Below are positions 6,933-8,053 of a stretch of 8,053 bases of DNA, in pieces. The number at the start of each line of letters is the position of its first letter. Position 1 is the stretch's first letter. Both the position numbers and the translations under genes were made by a program. Origin of the DNA: Candidatus Krumholzibacteriia bacterium (GTDB lineage: Bacteria > Krumholzibacteriota > Krumholzibacteria > WVZY01 > JAKEHA01); NCBI GenBank assembly GCA_029863355.1, contig JAOTVO010000111.1:1-8053 (forward strand), written 5' to 3'. The notes beneath the pieces are model-generated. The model did not search any database. It worked only from the letters and a program-made list of their open reading frames with translations, and had not been told where the DNA came from.

Positions 6933-7340
6933 ATGGTTAGCACCACCCGACTCCCCGTCGACACCTTGGAGGGCGTATCCGTCCAGGACGTCACCGCGCT
7001 GATATCGGCCTACCTGGCCGGGGCCCGCATCCAGGCCGGGGTCTGCGTGATCGCCCTCACCGGCGGCCCCTGCGCGCTGACGCTCTCCGAATCCGCCGAA
7101 GAGGAGTTGGACGACCTGCTCCAGGTGGCCCGGGAGCACCTCGGCGAGCCGCCCGTGGCCGGCGCGGCGCGCGACCGGCTGGACACGCCGTCCTCGGCCG
7201 CGGCGTCGGCGCTGGCTCACACTCTGGCCCTCCCCGTGCGCGACGGCGCGCTGGCCACCGGGTCGTGGCAAGCCATCCTCCTGCTCGACGCGGGGGGGCC
7301 GGCGCGCCGGGCGATCGACGTAACCGTGGTCGGCGAGTGA
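6933..7340 (+). CDS. YjbQ/UPF0047-family protein lacking the conserved histidines
   Basis: The 135-residue product has the length and layout of the YjbQ (UPF0047) family, single-domain proteins whose E. coli member has been linked to weak thiamine-phosphate synthase activity. Matches include LEGVSVQDVTALI near the N-terminus (family: FVDIT..V), ALTLSESAEEEL (family: ALTINENAD), LALPVRDGALATGSWQAIL (family: VTVPVxxGxLxLGTWQGIF) and GGPARRAIDVTV (family: GPRxRxVxV). The conserved family histidines are absent: the HTT/HTS motif is GGP, the YRH region is EPPVAGAARD, and the AHIK/AHLK motif is SSAA. The active site is therefore probably lost or changed. The ATG at 6933 fits the family N-terminus; a TTG further upstream would add a low-complexity extension. 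It is divergent from the phosphatase gene and has no partner on its own strand except the membrane protein 142 bases downstream. Assignment rests on recalled family motifs. Confidence 0.75.
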   Translation: MVSTTRLPVDTLEGVSVQDVTALISAYLAGARIQAGVCVIALTGGPCALTLSESAEEELDDLLQVAREHLGEPPVAGAARDRLDTPSSAAASALAHTLALPVRDGALATGSWQAILLLDAGGPARRAIDVTVVGE

Positions 7341-7351
7341 CCGGTTCCGTG

Positions 7352-7380
7352 TTGCGCCTGGCGTGTATGTCCTTTAGAAT
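7352..7380 (+). promoter_or_regulatory. Candidate promoter of the membrane protein gene
   Basis: TTGCGC (7352-7357; 3 of 6 to TTGACA) and TAGAAT (7375-7380; 5 of 6 to TATAAT) are spaced by exactly 17 bases, inside the most AT-rich part of the gap after the YjbQ-like stop. Transcription would start near 7387, giving a leader of roughly 96 bases before the ATG at 7483. This suggests the membrane protein gene is its own unit and not part of an operon with the YjbQ-like gene. Confidence 0.42.
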
Positions 7381-7419
7381 TCGCTGGGTACAGCATCGGT
7401 TCCGGCGCGATCCTTGCGA

Positions 7420-7453
7420 CCCCGGGCCCCCTGCGGAGCCTCCCGGGCCGGGG
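7420..7453 (+). other. Possible GC-rich stem-loop in the leader of the membrane protein gene
   Basis: CCCCGGGCCC (7420-7429) can pair with GGGCCGGGG (7445-7453) with one bulged base around a 15-base loop. It lies 29 bases before the ATG at 7483. There is no T-run after it, so it is not a standard terminator. It may simply reflect local GC richness. Confidence 0.25.
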
Positions 7454-7482
7454 CCGCGCTCCACTCCATCCGTCTCGGACAC

Positions 7483-8053
7483 ATGACGCGAACCGTTCGT
7501 CTCATTCTTGTTGGCGCCGCCGCCGCCGCGGGGATCGCGGGGGCGCTGGCCGGCGCGCCGGCGCTCGCGCCGGCGGCCTGGCTGGCCCTGATGGTGGCGC
7601 CAGGCTACGCGCTTTTGCGGTTTGCCGACCCGGCGCCCCGCCCGCTGGCGCTCTTGGCCGTTGCCTTTGCCCTGTCTCCGGGGTTGACCGCGGCGCTCGC
7701 GTCGCTGGCCCTTCTCGGCGGTGTCGAAGCCCACGGGGTGGCGGTGGGGTCGTGCGCCGGCTGGGGCGCCGCCGCGCTCGCCGCGAGCGCGCTCACGCGC
7801 GCCCACCGAGCCGGTCTGGCGGCCCGGAAGGCGGCGTGGCTGGCGGGGCTGGTCCTGCTCCTCTGCGCGCTGACGGCCGCGTTGCCGCTCTCCGAGCTGT
7901 GGTGGCGCATCCGTTCCGACGCGTGGTTCCACCGCGCCGTCGTCTACCAGATCGAGGACTTCGGGCTGCCCGTCGAAGACCCCTACTTCGCCGGCATCCC
8001 GCTGCAGTACATGTGGTTTTATCACGTGCTGGTCCTCGTGCTGTCCCACGCCA
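7483..8053 (+). CDS. Polytopic membrane protein, N-terminal part; possible GT-C type glycosyltransferase (3' end outside window)
   Basis: The frame is open from ATG 7483 to the right edge (190 residues) with no stop. Hydrophobic segments at about 7-24, 27-45, 54-80, 86-104 and 116-136 predict five membrane helices, starting close to a short basic N-terminus (MTRTVR). They are followed by a polar, aromatic loop with WWRIRSDAWFHRAVV (139-153), FGLPVEDPYFAGIPLQYMWF (160-179) and H180, before another hydrophobic run. An acidic and histidine-bearing stretch after early helices, with GLPxEDPYFxGxPLQYMWFYH wording, recalls large integral membrane glycosyltransferases of the GT-C fold (the PMT/ArnT/DUF2298-like group), which use lipid-linked sugars on the outer face of the membrane. 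In the usual GT-C layout the first loop carries the catalytic acid; here the loop follows about five helices, so the exact family is uncertain. No clear Shine-Dalgarno sequence precedes the ATG. Confidence 0.7.
   Translation, partial: MTRTVRLILVGAAAAAGIAGALAGAPALAPAAWLALMVAPGYALLRFADPAPRPLALLAVAFALSPGLTAALASLALLGGVEAHGVAVGSCAGWGAAALAASALTRAHRAGLAARKAAWLAGLVLLLCALTAALPLSELWWRIRSDAWFHRAVVYQIEDFGLPVEDPYFAGIPLQYMWFYHVLVLVLSHA

Noticed and set aside
5380..7002. A 540-codon open frame on the plus strand opposite the phosphatase gene
   Set aside because: It covers an intact GAF-PP2C gene in antisense and continues through the divergent promoter region; no family-like sequence.
7322..7346. Possible terminator hairpin at the YjbQ-like stop codon (AACC-GT-GGTC pairing with GACCGGTT)
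   Set aside because: The stem has a 2-base bulge, overlaps the stop codon and has no following T-run, so it does not look like an intrinsic terminator.
7265..7486. A 73-codon open frame overlapping the YjbQ-like stop and the membrane gene start
   Set aside because: Arg/Pro-rich, reads through the promoter-like region and shows no family resemblance.

Overview
The window is GC-rich, densely coded DNA from a bacterium that probably has a Gram-negative type envelope. The gene types suggest a soil or sediment lineage such as Gemmatimonadota, Candidatus Eisenbacteria, Acidobacteriota or a relative: a Hanks-type kinase with a periplasmic TPR tail, a GAF-PP2C phosphatase, an exported YtcJ-like amidohydrolase, and a large M14 peptidase with the C-terminal extension common in those groups. 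The phylum is inferred from gene style only. No rRNA, tRNA, CRISPR array, insertion sequence or phage gene was seen.

Layout. On the plus strand the left edge holds the C-terminal 248 residues of an M14-family (zinc carboxypeptidase-like) protein, ending at 749. It converges, with only 13 bases between the stop codons, on a minus-strand cluster of three genes read right to left: a GAF-PP2C (RsbU/SpoIIE-type) phosphatase (6792-5449), a membrane serine/threonine protein kinase with a FlgO/TolB-N-like segment and TPR repeats (5356-2438), and an exported YtcJ-like amidohydrolase (2433-763). The kinase-amidohydrolase junction is 4 bases, so these two are almost certainly cotranscribed. The phosphatase-kinase gap is 92 bases and could hold a second promoter. 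Divergent from the phosphatase, on the plus strand, is a small YjbQ/UPF0047-family protein (6933-7340). It keeps the family fold signature but has lost all three conserved histidines. At the right edge a polytopic membrane protein starts at 7483 and runs off the window. It resembles the N-terminus of a GT-C type glycosyltransferase or related integral membrane enzyme.

How the parts may work together. The kinase and the PP2C phosphatase form a plausible phosphorylation/dephosphorylation pair: a cytoplasmic kinase tied through one membrane helix to a large periplasmic sensing and scaffold region, next to a cytoplasmic phosphatase that senses signals through GAF. No STAS anti-sigma antagonist or HATPase anti-sigma factor is visible, so a partner-switching circuit is not shown here and substrates may lie elsewhere. 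The amidohydrolase is a possible output or a passenger of the operon. The most unusual item is the His-less YjbQ paralogue. The window does not show a clear new defence, mobile or biosynthetic system.
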